Shown piece after piece: positions 1-8,459 of a DNA stretch of 59,009 nt. The translations under genes were made by a program, and so were the position numbers. Below the pieces are notes generated by a model. That model worked only from the letters and a program-made list of their open reading frames with translations. It ran no database searches and had not been told where the DNA came from. The stretch spans positions 1-59,009 of the forward strand of contig JAHFCE010000018.1 in NCBI GenBank assembly GCA_023249675.1, in the 5' to 3' direction. The number at the start of each line of letters is the position of its first letter. Positions within the stretch are counted from its first letter, which is position 1. The stretch comes from Elusimicrobiota bacterium (GTDB lineage: Bacteria > Elusimicrobiota > Elusimicrobia > UBA1565 > UBA9628).

Positions 1-55
1 GATGGATCGCAAGACCGCTCCCGCCCGTCGAACAGCTGGTCTGCAACCGGCATGA
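1..55 (+). CDS. 3' end of an upstream coding region (partial)
   Basis: Frame 2 is open from the window edge to a TGA at 53-55 and ends in the residues ARRTAGLQPA. Its stop overlaps the ATG at 52 as ATGA, the junction used by most operon genes in this window, which is the main reason to think it is the tail of a real gene. Too little is visible to name a product. Confidence 0.35.
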   Translation, partial: MDRKTAPARRTAGLQPA

Positions 56-432
56 AAGGTCTTGGCGCGGGCGATTCGCCCGGGCTACCGCAGCTCGCGG
101 TGCGCGTCCACGCTCCGTCCACGCCTGCTTCCGATGTCGGCGCCCCCCCCGCTGCGCGGACCGCGGGCGGCTCCATCGCTCCGGCGCGCGCTGGCGCGCC
201 GGGCGTCAAGCCTGAAGAAGACGATTTCAGCTACACCTCCATGGCCCCCGCGCGGCACACCTATGAACTGCCTGCGCAGCGCCCGTCCGAGGAGAAGGAC
301 TGGCGCTATCTCCTCTCGCTGGGCCTGCGTGGCGCTGCCGCCGCGGCGATTGGCTATCTGATCTACTACTCGGATCTCCCCTACCTCCTCGGCCTGACCC
401 GCCGCCGTCGCGACGGAACGTATGGCGCGTAA
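52..432 (+). CDS. small putative membrane protein, hypothetical
   Basis: A 126-residue protein I do not recognise. The first 90 residues or so are rich in Ala, Pro, Gly and Ser and look disordered. A single hydrophobic stretch (about residues 92-112, with GAAAAAIGYLIYY) is followed by a basic tail (TRRRRDG), consistent with one membrane segment. The ATG at 52 is chosen because it forms an ATGA overlap with the preceding stop, but the frame is open to the window edge, so a longer protein is possible. The low-complexity composition leaves some doubt that it is a gene. Confidence 0.5.
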   Translation: MKGLGAGDSPGLPQLAVRVHAPSTPASDVGAPPAARTAGGSIAPARAGAPGVKPEEDDFSYTSMAPARHTYELPAQRPSEEKDWRYLLSLGLRGAAAAAIGYLIYYSDLPYLLGLTRRRRDGTYGA

Positions 433-437
433 ATAAG

Positions 438-443
438 TAGAAT
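438..443 (+). promoter_or_regulatory. -10-like box TAGAAT upstream of zinc-ribbon gene
   Basis: TAGAAT lies 29 bases before the ATG at 473, giving a short leader of about 22 bases. No convincing -35 box was found. The only SD-like bases (AGG) touch the start codon. Confidence 0.35.
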
Positions 444-472
444 CACCGTGCCGCCGTCTGCGGTGGTCCAGG

Positions 473-1498
473 ATGATCTCTCGTTGCCCGAGTTGCGGCG
501 CTCCCGCACCCGACGAGGCCCGGCAATGCCGGGCCTGCGGTTGGGACTTTGTCGCCAATAAAAAGGGCGGGCAGAAGCCGGAACTTGGCGCGGGACAGCC
601 GAAGTCCTTCGAGCCGAAAGTCGAAAGTTCTCCCCCGCCTCCGACGCCGAGGGTCCCGGAGACGAATCCCTTCGCTTTGCCCGTCCCGCGCAATCCGGGG
701 CCGAAGCCAGGCGAAAGCCTGTTCGTCTCTCCTCATCCTGTGGAGCAGCCGAGCCTTCCTGAGGCGAGGAGGAAGGAAGCCACTGCACCCGAGCCCGCCG
801 CTGCGAAGGTGCCTGTGAAGAGCCGGTCAGGTCTTTATCTCGCGGCGCTGGCCATCGGAGCGCTCGTCCTATTTAGCGGCGGCGCGATCTACCTGATGCT
901 CCACTCCGAGCCGCAGGAGGCTGGCCGCCTGACGGGCTCCTCTCCGTTCGGCAAGCGCTCGCCGGGTGATGCCATGGTGACGCCGCTCCTCGATGAGCGC
1001 GCGCCGTCTGTGCCACCGGCGCCGGCGCGTCCGACGGCGACTTTCGCGCAGACCGTTACGGCCTTGCCCGTCGCCGAACTTAAACTGGCGACGGCGTCCG
1101 CTCCGGCCGCCGCCCCGAAAAAAATGTCGGAGCCTTTGTGGGTGTTTGAAGGAACCGTTTACGACCTGCTCTCGACGCGGGGCGTGTACGGCGCGAGGCT
1201 TGTCTTTGTCGACGCGCAGGGCAACGAGGCCGCGTCGATCGAGACGAGCGCGGACGGCCATTACCGCGCGGCGATGAAGCCGGGCCCACCGGAGGGCTAT
1301 GCCGTGCGCGTTGCGCATGACGACTACTCAGGCAAGCGCATCGACGAACTCGATGAGGCAGGTTCGGTGCGCAAGGCTGATCTCAAGGAGCGGGAGCTCT
1401 TGATGCGGGCAGGCGCGCGCAGTCTGCCCTGGATCGGCTCGGTCGGCAAGACCATGCGCCGCGACATGGCGCTAGCGCCGAAGGTTTCCGCGGAGTGA
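473..1498 (+). CDS. zinc-ribbon membrane protein with C-terminal carboxypeptidase-regulatory-like domain
   Basis: A 341-residue protein. The N-terminus is a zinc ribbon with two CxxC knuckles (CPSC at residues 5-8, CRAC near 19-22). A Pro-rich linker follows, then one transmembrane helix at about residues 120-145 (LYLAALAIGALVLFSGGAIY). The C-terminal part from about residue 220 (FEGTVYDLLSTRGVYGARLV, then a DGHYRA turn) resembles the carboxypeptidase regulatory-like beta-sandwich found in envelope proteins. The likely topology is a cytoplasmic Zn ribbon with the beta-domain outside. The stop overlaps the uppP start (GTGA), so the two are probably translated together. The function is not known. 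Confidence 0.75.
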   Translation: MISRCPSCGAPAPDEARQCRACGWDFVANKKGGQKPELGAGQPKSFEPKVESSPPPPTPRVPETNPFALPVPRNPGPKPGESLFVSPHPVEQPSLPEARRKEATAPEPAAAKVPVKSRSGLYLAALAIGALVLFSGGAIYLMLHSEPQEAGRLTGSSPFGKRSPGDAMVTPLLDERAPSVPPAPARPTATFAQTVTALPVAELKLATASAPAAAPKKMSEPLWVFEGTVYDLLSTRGVYGARLVFVDAQGNEAASIETSADGHYRAAMKPGPPEGYAVRVAHDDYSGKRIDELDEAGSVRKADLKERELLMRAGARSLPWIGSVGKTMRRDMALAPKVSAE

Positions 1499-2283
1499 AT
1501 CCGGACATGACCTACGCGCAGTCCGCATTCCTCGGCGCGATCCAGGGCCTGACCGAGTTCCTGCCGGTCTCAAGCTCGGCGCATCTGGCGCTTGTTCCGC
1601 GCTTTTTCTCCTTCCCCGATCCGGGCTTGACTTTCGACGTGGCCCTGCATCTTGGGACCTTGCTCGCGGTGCTGATCTACTACCGAGGGATCTGGACGAA
1701 GATGCTGATCGGCGCGGCGAGCGAGCCTCGCAGCGAGGAGGGGCGCAAGTTGGGGCTTCTCATTCTGGTCACGCTTCCGGCGGTCGTCGCGGGCCTCCTG
1801 TTCGAGAAGTCCGCCGAGGAGGCATTTCGCGATCCGCGCCGCATCGGCGTCTGCCTGATTGCCTTCAGCGTCGTCATGGCGTGGGCCGAGCGGCGCGCGA
1901 CACACCGGACGACCTGGCGCGCCGCCAGCGTTCGGAGCCTGCTTCTCATCGGGGGCGCGCAGGCTCTGGCCGTGATGCCCGGCGTGTCGCGCTCCGGCGC
2001 CACGATCAGCGCCGGCCTGCTGTTGGGACTTCAGGCGCCGGAAGCCGCAGAGCTTTCCTTCCTAATGGCCACCCCCATCGTCGCGGGCGCCGCGGCGCTC
2101 AAGTTGCGTCATCTCGGCGTCGCGGACGTGAACGGGCCCTTCCTGCTGGGGGTGGCGGTGTCGGCGTTGACCGGTTTCGCCGCCGTGGGAGCGTTCATCC
2201 GCCTTCTGCCGAAAGGCGGGCTCAAGCCCTACGTATTTTACCGTGTCGCGTTGGGACTGGCTGCTCTATTTTTGGCGCCCTGA
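1495..2283 (+). CDS. uppP: undecaprenyl-diphosphatase UppP (BacA family)
   Basis: Integral membrane phosphatase that recycles undecaprenyl diphosphate to undecaprenyl phosphate for peptidoglycan and LPS assembly; loss of recycling blocks the lipid carrier and its activity gives bacitracin resistance. The 262 residues match the family length. The two hallmark motifs are present: TEFLPVSSSAHL near residues 21-32 and PGVSRSGATI near 160-170. Multiple hydrophobic helices run throughout. I take the GTG at 1495, coupled to the previous stop as GTGA; an ATG four codons later (1507) is an equally plausible start. Confidence 0.95.
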   Translation: MNPDMTYAQSAFLGAIQGLTEFLPVSSSAHLALVPRFFSFPDPGLTFDVALHLGTLLAVLIYYRGIWTKMLIGAASEPRSEEGRKLGLLILVTLPAVVAGLLFEKSAEEAFRDPRRIGVCLIAFSVVMAWAERRATHRTTWRAASVRSLLLIGGAQALAVMPGVSRSGATISAGLLLGLQAPEAAELSFLMATPIVAGAAALKLRHLGVADVNGPFLLGVAVSALTGFAAVGAFIRLLPKGGLKPYVFYRVALGLAALFLAP

Positions 2284-2293
2284 ACATCTTAGA

Positions 2294-3547
2294 TCAGCGC
2301 GCGCAGGCTGCCTCGACGGCTTCAATTTCCTTGGGAACGCGAGTGAGGTTTTCCGCGGCGCCATCGCGGATGACGATGTCGTCCTCGATGCGGATGCCGC
2401 CGAAATCGAGGAACGAGTCGGCCTTCGCGAAGTTGACGGAGCCCCTGTGCTTTCGACGCTGCGCCGGATCTTTTAATAAGGCCTCGATGAAGTAGACGCC
2501 GGGCTCCATCGTGATGACAAAGCCGGGCTCAAGCTTGGCGACAAAGCGAATCGGGACCTTGGTCGGATTGGGCAGGACGCGGCGTTTGCCGCCGGTGACG
2601 TCGTGCACGTCGAGGCCGAGCATGTGCGTCAGTCCATGCGGGTAGAACAGGCGCACCGCGCCGTTCTCCACGAGGCCGTCCGTCTCGCCTGTGAGGAAGC
2701 CGAGCGATTTGAGGCCCTCGGCGATGATGCGCATCGAGTGCACGTGGAGGTCCGCGGAGATGACGCCGGGGCGCGCGCGCGCGATGCACTGTTTCTGGGC
2801 CTCGAGCACGACCGAGTACACGTCGCGCTGGCGGCGCGTGAACTGCCCGTTGATCGGGAAGGTGCGGGTGATGTCGGCCGCGTAGCCGCCGAGCTCGGCG
2901 CCCGCGTCGATGAGGAGCAGGTCGCCGGACTGAAGCCGGCCGTCATTCTTGCGGTAGTGCAGCACCGCGCTGTTGACGCCGGCGGCGACGATCGAGGGAT
3001 AGGCGAGGTGTTTGAGGCCGGCCTTCAGGCAGGCGGAGTCGAAGAGAGCCTGCAGCTCGTACTCGCGCAGGCCGGGTTTGGCCGCCTTCATGACCGCAGC
3101 GTGGGCCGCGCCGCTGACCACGTTGGCGCGGCGCATCAGTTCGAGTTCGCCGTCCGTCTTGACCGCGCGCATGTCGTCGAGCGCGTCGCGGAGCTTGGCC
3201 GGAGTCACGCATCGGCGCCCGCGCAGCGCTTTTTTGAGTTCATCGGCGTACATCACGCGGTCGACGTTAAAGAGCTTCTTGGCCTGGGCGGGATTGGGAA
3301 CATGGCCTTCCCAGACGCGGTGGTGGGCATCGATGCGGGGCACGAGCAGGGTCTCGCGCGCTCCGTCCAGTACGAGATGGCAGCCGGGCTCCTCGACGCC
3401 GGTCATATAGAGGAAGTCGGAGCTCTGGCGGAACGGATACTCGACGTCGAAATTACGCGGCACGGGCTTGCCGCCCTGGAGGTGAACGACACCCTGCCCC
3501 GAGAGGCGCTTCGCCAAGATGCGGCGCAAGGCGCGATAATGACTCAT
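2294..3547 (-). CDS. pepP: Xaa-Pro aminopeptidase (M24B family)
   Basis: Cytoplasmic metallopeptidase that removes an N-terminal residue preceding proline. The 417-residue protein has an N-terminal creatinase-like (AMP_N) half and a C-terminal pita-bread fold. The five metal ligands are recognisable: two Asp in LIDAGAELGGYAADITRTF, His in HGLTHMLGLDVHDV, Glu in TMEPGVYF and Glu in GIRIEDDIV. The start was chosen at the ATG giving MSHYRALRRIL, where similarity begins; the open frame continues upstream but that part is not protein-like. A perfect TATAAT lies six bases before this ATG with no Shine-Dalgarno, so the message is probably leaderless. Convergent with uppP. Confidence 0.92.
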   Translation of the reverse strand: MSHYRALRRILAKRLSGQGVVHLQGGKPVPRNFDVEYPFRQSSDFLYMTGVEEPGCHLVLDGARETLLVPRIDAHHRVWEGHVPNPAQAKKLFNVDRVMYADELKKALRGRRCVTPAKLRDALDDMRAVKTDGELELMRRANVVSGAAHAAVMKAAKPGLREYELQALFDSACLKAGLKHLAYPSIVAAGVNSAVLHYRKNDGRLQSGDLLLIDAGAELGGYAADITRTFPINGQFTRRQRDVYSVVLEAQKQCIARARPGVISADLHVHSMRIIAEGLKSLGFLTGETDGLVENGAVRLFYPHGLTHMLGLDVHDVTGGKRRVLPNPTKVPIRFVAKLEPGFVITMEPGVYFIEALLKDPAQRRKHRGSVNFAKADSFLDFGGIRIEDDIVIRDGAAENLTRVPKEIEAVEAACAR

Positions 3548-3553
3548 CCAATG

Positions 3554-3559
3554 ATTATA
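3554..3559 (-). promoter_or_regulatory. -10 box TATAAT abutting the pepP start
   Basis: Reading the minus strand, TATAAT ends six bases before the ATG at 3547, so transcription should begin at or within a base or two of the start codon. The -35 region (about 17 bases upstream) is not a clear match. No Shine-Dalgarno is present in the predicted transcript. Confidence 0.55.
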
Positions 3560-3576
3560 CATAGCGTTGGAGGTGT

Positions 3577-3606
3577 TTGCGCTGAGGGGTCGGGGCATGC
3601 TAGAAT
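3577..3606 (+). promoter_or_regulatory. promoter for candidate small RNA (TTGCGC-N18-TAGAAT)
   Basis: TTGCGC at 3577-3582 and TAGAAT at 3601-3606 are separated by 18 bases, placing the start at about 3612, immediately before a 12-bp stem. It points away from pepP. The related TTGCGG -35 of the mscS-like promoter lies about 165 bases further on. Confidence 0.5.
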
Positions 3607-3611
3607 GTCTA

Positions 3612-3698
3612 TGAAAGCCGCCACCCCTCATCCTTGTACGGCATCTCGGGCGGCTTTCATCGGGGCGCGCGCCGCGAGGCGCGCGCCCCGCGGTTTTT
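3612..3698 (+). ncRNA. candidate small RNA with two hairpins and intrinsic terminator
   Basis: No protein-coding gene fits between pepP and the mscS-like gene. The plus strand here contains a perfect 12-bp stem (ATGAAAGCCGCC at 3611-3622 pairing with 3649-3660) around a 26-base C/U-rich loop, then a GC-only 12-bp stem with a GCGA tetraloop (3662-3689) and five T residues (3694-3698). With the upstream TAGAAT box this gives a self-contained transcript of about 87 bases. The loop contains CCCCTCATCCTTG, which could pair with GA-rich ribosome-binding sites. It matches no RNA family I recognise. Prediction only. Confidence 0.45.
3662..3698 (+). terminator. intrinsic terminator of the candidate small RNA
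   Basis: A perfect 12-bp GC stem (3662-3673 with 3678-3689), GNRA-type loop GCGA, a three-base spacer and TTTTT. It lies about 80 bases before the mscS-like start and upstream of that gene's own promoter, so it should insulate the two transcripts. Confidence 0.75.
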
Positions 3699-3742
3699 AA
3701 AGCGTAGGACCAATGGCGGAAGCGGGCTGGGACCTTCGCCTT

Positions 3743-3771
3743 TTGCGGCCTCTTGTTCCCGCTGTTATAAT
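3743..3771 (+). promoter_or_regulatory. sigma70-type promoter TTGCGG-N17-TATAAT of mscS-like gene
   Basis: TTGCGG at 3743-3748, a 17-base spacer and a perfect TATAAT at 3766-3771. The last T is eight bases before the ATG at 3780, so the predicted start site falls at or just before the start codon (leaderless). Confidence 0.75.
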
Positions 3772-3779
3772 TGCATTCG

Positions 3780-5459
3780 ATGAAAATCCGACCGATCGCA
3801 GCACTTCTTGTTTGCGCCGCCCTGGTCTCCCCCAGCGCGGCCCAGACCCGTGTCGCGGCCGCGGTCGTGCGCGGTCCCGCAGGACTCAGTTTCGTTCCGG
3901 CTTTCGGGGATCTTTCTTCCCCGGTCGCGCCCTCCTTCAACGGCGTGTTGTCAGCGCCCTCAATGACGCCCGGACTTCCCGCGTCTCCGGTGATCGGATT
4001 ATCCCCCACCGTCGTTCCGGCGTGCGTTCTCGCGATCACCGTCCTTCCCCCACTCGCAGCCCAGCCGCGCGCACTAACGAGTGCGAAGGCCTCGGTGTCG
4101 TTCCTTGAGAGCGGGGCCGCGGTTGCCGAGGCATCGTTGCGCGCCGAGGGCGAATCATTTTGGTCCGGCTCTCACTCTCGGAGCGAAGTCGATGACGCCA
4201 TTGCTGTCGTTGCTCCGTCATCCGCGCGAACACCGATCTCTTTTGCGTACGGGGCCGTCGCGGTGTCTCCCGCTGTGGCCGTCTTGCCGGCGCTTCCTCA
4301 CTGGGCGGCGAGCGCTGTGCCGTACGTTGAGGGCGCGGCCGTCTTGGCCGGCACTTACGCTCTGACGCGGACCGCGCGCTGGGCCATCGACAAGGCGGCG
4401 TCTCGCCTTGGCTGGGACAAAAACGCCATCGTCATGGCTCGTTTTATCTCAAAGGTCGTGCTGTGGACCATTGGTGCCGGGGTCGGCCTGAGCGTGCTCG
4501 GGGTGTCCGGCACGACGTTGCTCGCCACTTTCGGCGCGGGCGGCACGGCGACGGCGCTGGCGCTCACTTTCGCGGTCCGCGACGTGGTCGGCAACCTTTT
4601 CCACGGCGTGCATTTCCTGCTCTTCCGCCCATTCACCATCGGCGACAAGGTCACGATTGGCAAGACGACGGGCGTCGTTCACGATCTGACCTTTCGCTAC
4701 CTCGTTATACGGGATGAGAGCGGGGGCTTCATCCTCTACACGTACAACAACATCGCGGCCGCCGCCGTGAAGCTGTTCGGAGAGTATACTAGCAAGGAGC
4801 TTCGCTTGCGATTGGGTCAGCCGGCCTTCCCGCGCGGCTTCTTGCGCGCCCTGCGCGACGCGGCCACGCCAGTGTTGTGGAAGCCGATTTTGTTTTCCGT
4901 TCTCGCGATAGGCGCTTTATCGTTCTTTCCGATGCTCCCGCCTATTCTCAAGGGCACGACGGTGTCGGGACTGGCCTTCGTCCTTCCCTATCTGAAGGCG
5001 GGCCTTGTCGCGTTCCTGACGAGCTCGCTGTCGCGCACGTTGAAGGCGGGTATCGAGCGCCTGGCCTTGCGCTACGGCTGGACGCGTCCCGCGACGATGG
5101 TGGCCAAGCTTGGCGCCACCGTTCTGACCTGGATTATTGGAGGTTCCTTTCTTCTCAATGTCGCGGGCGTCTCGTGGGTCTGGGTCGCCGGCACGCTTTC
5201 CCTGTCAACCTTGCTCGTCAGTATTGCGGTCAACGATTATGTCAACGCCGTATTCCAAGGCTCGCTGCTTCTCATGCTCAAGCCCTTCCAGATCGGCGAC
5301 CGGGTGACGATCGGCGAGCATGCCGGCACGGTGGTCGACATCACTTTACAGCATGTCGTGCTGAAGCTTGACGCTGAGAGCTTCATGCTCATCCCCCATT
5401 CCGTGGTCAAGGACTCCGCGATCATCACGCCGCGCGAGTACGGCCAGCGACGGAAATAG
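3780..5459 (+). CDS. double-MscS-domain mechanosensitive channel-like protein with secreted N-terminal extension
   Basis: A 559-residue membrane protein. Residues 1-22 form a Sec signal peptide (ALLVCAALVSPSAAQ). About 150 Ala/Pro/Ser/Val-rich residues follow. Two MscS-type pore plus beta-domain units come next: one at about 215-330 (pore helix AVRDVVGNLFHG, then RPFTIGDKVTIG), one at about 436-550 (AVNDYVNAVFQG, then KPFQIGDRVTIG). Between them are further membrane helices. Ordinary MscS has one such unit per chain and works as a heptamer that relieves osmotic pressure. Two units in tandem imply an altered assembly or a non-conducting repeat. The ATG at 3780 is preferred over an upstream TTG because it begins the signal peptide. 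typA follows 16 bases downstream. Confidence 0.85.
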   Translation: MKIRPIAALLVCAALVSPSAAQTRVAAAVVRGPAGLSFVPAFGDLSSPVAPSFNGVLSAPSMTPGLPASPVIGLSPTVVPACVLAITVLPPLAAQPRALTSAKASVSFLESGAAVAEASLRAEGESFWSGSHSRSEVDDAIAVVAPSSARTPISFAYGAVAVSPAVAVLPALPHWAASAVPYVEGAAVLAGTYALTRTARWAIDKAASRLGWDKNAIVMARFISKVVLWTIGAGVGLSVLGVSGTTLLATFGAGGTATALALTFAVRDVVGNLFHGVHFLLFRPFTIGDKVTIGKTTGVVHDLTFRYLVIRDESGGFILYTYNNIAAAAVKLFGEYTSKELRLRLGQPAFPRGFLRALRDAATPVLWKPILFSVLAIGALSFFPMLPPILKGTTVSGLAFVLPYLKAGLVAFLTSSLSRTLKAGIERLALRYGWTRPATMVAKLGATVLTWIIGGSFLLNVAGVSWVWVAGTLSLSTLLVSIAVNDYVNAVFQGSLLLMLKPFQIGDRVTIGEHAGTVVDITLQHVVLKLDAESFMLIPHSVVKDSAIITPREYGQRRK

Positions 5460-5475
5460 AGCCAAAGGAAGAAGA

Positions 5476-7305
5476 ATGTCATCCCCCCGCCGAGAAGACG
5501 TCCGCAACATCGCCATCATCGCCCACGTCGACCATGGCAAAACCACCCTCGTCGATGCGCTTCTCAAGGCCAGCGGAGAGTTCCTCGTCAAGGCCGACGC
5601 GGCTCAGGAACAAGTCCTCGACTCCAACGACCTCGAGCGTGAGCGCGGCATCACCATTTTGGCCAAGAACACCTCGATTCAGTACGGCGACAAGACGATC
5701 AACATCGTCGACACGCCTGGTCACGCGGACTTCGGCTCCGAGGTTGAGCGCATCCTGAAGATGGTCGATGGCGCTTTGCTGATCGTCGACGCGGTCGAGG
5801 GTCCGATGCCCCAGACCCGCTTCGTGCTGCGTAAAGCGCTTGCCCTTGGCCTGCGTCCGATCGTCGTCATCAACAAGATGGACCGTCCTCATATTAGGCC
5901 ACAGGAGGCGCTCAACAAGGTCTTCGATCTGTTCATTGATCTGGGCGCGACCGAGCCGCAGATGGAGTTCGCGGTCGTCTACGCGGCCGGCAAGGCCGGC
6001 TGGTCAAGCCACGAGCAGGTCACAAGCGGTGTTGACATGAAGCCGCTGCTCGATTCGATCATCAAGTCAGTCCCCGGCCCGCAGGTGGACCCGGCAAAGC
6101 CGCTTCAGATGCTCGTGACCATGCTCGATTACAGCGCCTATCTGGGCAAGATCGGCATCGGCCGCGTTCAGAACGGAAAGATCGCCAAGAACGAGACCGT
6201 CGCCCTCATCAAGGCAGAGAACGGTCGCCTCATCCCCGGCAAGGTCACCATGCTCCAGATGTACCAGGGCCTCAAGCGCAGGGATGTCGATGCCGCCATG
6301 GCCGGAGACATCGTGGCCGTCGCGGGCCTTGAGACGATCAACGTCGGCGACACCGTCTCCGACGTGGGCAATCCGCAAGCGCTTCCGCCACTTGAGATCG
6401 ACGAGCCGACTTTGTCCATGGAATTCATGGTCAACAATAGCCCCTTCTCGGGCCGTGAAGGCAAGCTTGTCACCTCGCGACACCTCCGCGAACGCCTCCT
6501 GAAGGAGCAGCAGATCAATGTGGGCCTCAAGATCGAACAGCTCGTGGGAGAAGGCCACTTTAAGGTTTCCGGCCGCGGAGAGCTACATCTCTCGATCCTC
6601 ATCGAGACGATGCGTCGCGAGGGCTTTGAGCTCGCCGTTTCCCGCCCGCAGGTCATCTTCCGCGACATCGGCGGGGTGATGAGCGAGCCGATGGAAAACC
6701 TCGTCATCGATGCGCCGGCACAGTATCAGGGCGCTATCATCGAGGCGCTCGGCCGCCGCCTGGGCCAGCTCCAGAACATGGCGCCGGAGGGATCCTCCCG
6801 CGTGCGCCTCGAATACGACATCTCCTCGCGCGGCCTTATGGGATTTAAGACCGAGCTCATGGCCATGACGAAGGGGACCGGCATGATGCACCACTCCTTC
6901 AACGGCTACGGCAAGAAGGGCAACGAGCCGCCTCCCCGCGTCAACGGCGTGCTCGTCTCGATGACGACCGGCGCGACGACCGGCTACGCTCTCTCCGGCC
7001 TCCAGGAGCGCTCCGAATTTTTCCTGGGACCCGGCGTCGACGTGTACGAAGGAATGGTCGTCGGCACGAACTCGCGCGTCTCCGACATGATGGTCAACCC
7101 GTGCAAGCCTAAGGCGCTGACGAACATGCGCTCGAAGGCGACCGATGACGCCGTCCAGCTCGAGCCGCCGAAGATCCTGAGCCTCGAGCAGGCGCTTGAG
7201 TTCATCGATGACGATGAGTTGCTTGAAGTCACGCCGGCGAGCATCCGCCTGCGCAAGAAGGTGCTCAACGGCTCGATGCGCAAGCGCGCGGAAGAAAAGG
7301 CCTAA
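5476..7305 (+). CDS. typA: ribosome-associated GTPase TypA/BipA
   Basis: Translational GTPase related to EF-G that binds the ribosome and assists 50S assembly and growth at low temperature or under stress. The 609 residues match the family. G1 is [15 protein letters not shown]3 is DTPGHADFG and G4 is NKMDR, followed by EF-G-like domains II, III and V and the TypA-specific C-terminus (SIRLRKKVL). The ATG at 5476 is preceded by AAAGGAAG at good spacing. It begins 16 bases after the mscS-like stop with no promoter between, so the two are probably cotranscribed. Its stop overlaps the convergent PorV-like gene by four bases. Confidence 0.97.
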   Translation: MSSPRREDVRNIAIIAHVDHGKTTLVDALLKASGEFLVKADAAQEQVLDSNDLERERGITILAKNTSIQYGDKTINIVDTPGHADFGSEVERILKMVDGALLIVDAVEGPMPQTRFVLRKALALGLRPIVVINKMDRPHIRPQEALNKVFDLFIDLGATEPQMEFAVVYAAGKAGWSSHEQVTSGVDMKPLLDSIIKSVPGPQVDPAKPLQMLVTMLDYSAYLGKIGIGRVQNGKIAKNETVALIKAENGRLIPGKVTMLQMYQGLKRRDVDAAMAGDIVAVAGLETINVGDTVSDVGNPQALPPLEIDEPTLSMEFMVNNSPFSGREGKLVTSRHLRERLLKEQQINVGLKIEQLVGEGHFKVSGRGELHLSILIETMRREGFELAVSRPQVIFRDIGGVMSEPMENLVIDAPAQYQGAIIEALGRRLGQLQNMAPEGSSRVRLEYDISSRGLMGFKTELMAMTKGTGMMHHSFNGYGKKGNEPPPRVNGVLVSMTTGATTGYALSGLQERSEFFLGPGVDVYEGMVVGTNSRVSDMMVNPCKPKALTNMRSKATDDAVQLEPPKILSLEQALEFIDDDELLEVTPASIRLRKKVLNGSMRKRAEEKA

Positions 7306-8459
7306 TAGATCCAACCGGGGACGCCGGAGGTCCGCTCGCGCGGTACGGCGCGCGGGCGGGGCGGAGGATCGGAGTACTGCGGCTGGCGCTCCTCGATATC
7401 GTGCAGGCGCTCGCGCTCGGGGACGGACTCGATGAACGGTCGGCGCTGGCGGCCTCGCAGGGAGGGCGGCACGCCGCCGAAGCGGTAGGAGACTGTGATG
7501 CGGTGCTGGTCGCTCAAGGTCTTGCCCAGGCCCCACGCGTAGTCGAGCAGGAAGCGGCCTTTCCAGCGCAGGCCGAAGCCCATCGTGAGGCCGGCGTCCT
7601 CGCGGTGGATCTGATAGCCCACACGCACCCCGTAGGTCTTGACCCAGAAGTATTCGAGGCCTATGTTCGCGTGCCACTCGCGCTCGTTGGTCAGGTAGTC
7701 TCCATCGAGCGAGGCGATCACGTTGTGAAGCGAGGGCGTGCCTCCCTGCCAGGCAAAGCCGCCGCGCAGTGTTGCGGGCAGGGGCTCCTTCTCCTCGTTA
7801 TACTTGATCTTGCCGCCGATGTTGAGGGCCGACGCGCCGAGGCTTAAGCCCGCCTCTGGTGAGTGCGCGAGATAACCGATGTCCGCCGCGACGGCGGTCG
7901 CAGTTTTCGTGACGATCGTCGAGCGGATGAACTTCCCCGATACGCCGAGATAATGGTCGATCTGATAGGCGGCGTCATGCAGTTCGAGCGGTGTCAAGCC
8001 CGCGCGCTCGGCGTAGCCGCCGGTGAGCACGAGGTCTGAACCCGCGTTGAGGTTTTCGGAGGAGGCGAGGGAGCCGTCGGTGTTGAGGCGGTTGACCTCG
8101 ATCTTGCCGCTCTGCGAATAAAGAAGATTAGCGCCGAGGCTTGTGTACCCGTTGCCTGAGACGCCCGTGAAGGGTGTGGGGCCCGCGTAGGAGATGTTCT
8201 GGATCGAGGTCTCCCCCTGTCCGGACGCGAAGCTGAAGTCGAACTCGTGGGCGTTAAGGCGGGCGAGGCCGGCGGGGTTGTAGAAGAGTGCTGAAGCGTC
8301 GTTTGCCACGGCCGTAAAGGAGGTCCCCATGCCGGCTGCGCGCGCGGACATGGGGACTTGCAGCACCGGAACGGCCGTCGTGCCGGGACCAGCGCCGCGG
8401 GCCGAGGCTGCGGCGAGGGCGGACACTAGGACGACGAAGACTCGCCTTGTTTGGGTCAT
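7302..8459 (-). CDS. PorV/PorQ-type outer-membrane beta-barrel protein
   Basis: A 385-residue protein with a signal peptide (about residues 1-22, ending SARGA). The start of the mature chain carries the family pattern SARAAGMGTSFTAVANDASA followed by LFYNPAGLARL. Alternating amphipathic strands with aromatic girdles (DFSFASGQ, YAWGLGKT, ITVSYRFGG) continue to near the end, as in FadL/PorV barrels. In Bacteroidota, PorV carries type IX secretion cargo to its attachment machinery. The ATG overlaps the stop of the M36 protease (ATGA), and that protease ends in a sorting-like domain, so the pair probably acts together. The last 50 residues are charged and Pro-rich and not barrel-like. Confidence 0.8.
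   Translation of the reverse strand: MTQTRRVFVVLVSALAAASARGAGPGTTAVPVLQVPMSARAAGMGTSFTAVANDASALFYNPAGLARLNAHEFDFSFASGQGETSIQNISYAGPTPFTGVSGNGYTSLGANLLYSQSGKIEVNRLNTDGSLASSENLNAGSDLVLTGGYAERAGLTPLELHDAAYQIDHYLGVSGKFIRSTIVTKTATAVAADIGYLAHSPEAGLSLGASALNIGGKIKYNEEKEPLPATLRGGFAWQGGTPSLHNVIASLDGDYLTNEREWHANIGLEYFWVKTYGVRVGYQIHREDAGLTMGFGLRWKGRFLLDYAWGLGKTLSDQHRITVSYRFGGVPPSLRGRQRRPFIESVPERERLHDIEERQPQYSDPPPRPRAVPRERTSGVPGWIY

Noticed and set aside
3662-3698. Attenuator of the mscS-like gene
   Set aside because: That gene has a strong promoter downstream of this hairpin, so the terminator more likely ends the small RNA than controls mscS.
2603-3700. Long plus-strand frame opposite pepP
   Set aside because: It mirrors pepP codons in a GC-rich genome (antisense shadow), shows no domain, and pepP has clear catalytic motifs.
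3548-4039. N-terminal extension of the Xaa-Pro peptidase frame to about 580 residues
   Set aside because: The extra sequence is not protein-like, runs across the candidate small RNA and mscS promoter, and the conserved N-terminus begins at the ATG at 3547.
6583-7677. Minus-strand frame across typA and the PorV-like gene
   Set aside because: Arg/Ala-rich shadow of two well-identified genes; no motif or ribosome-binding site.
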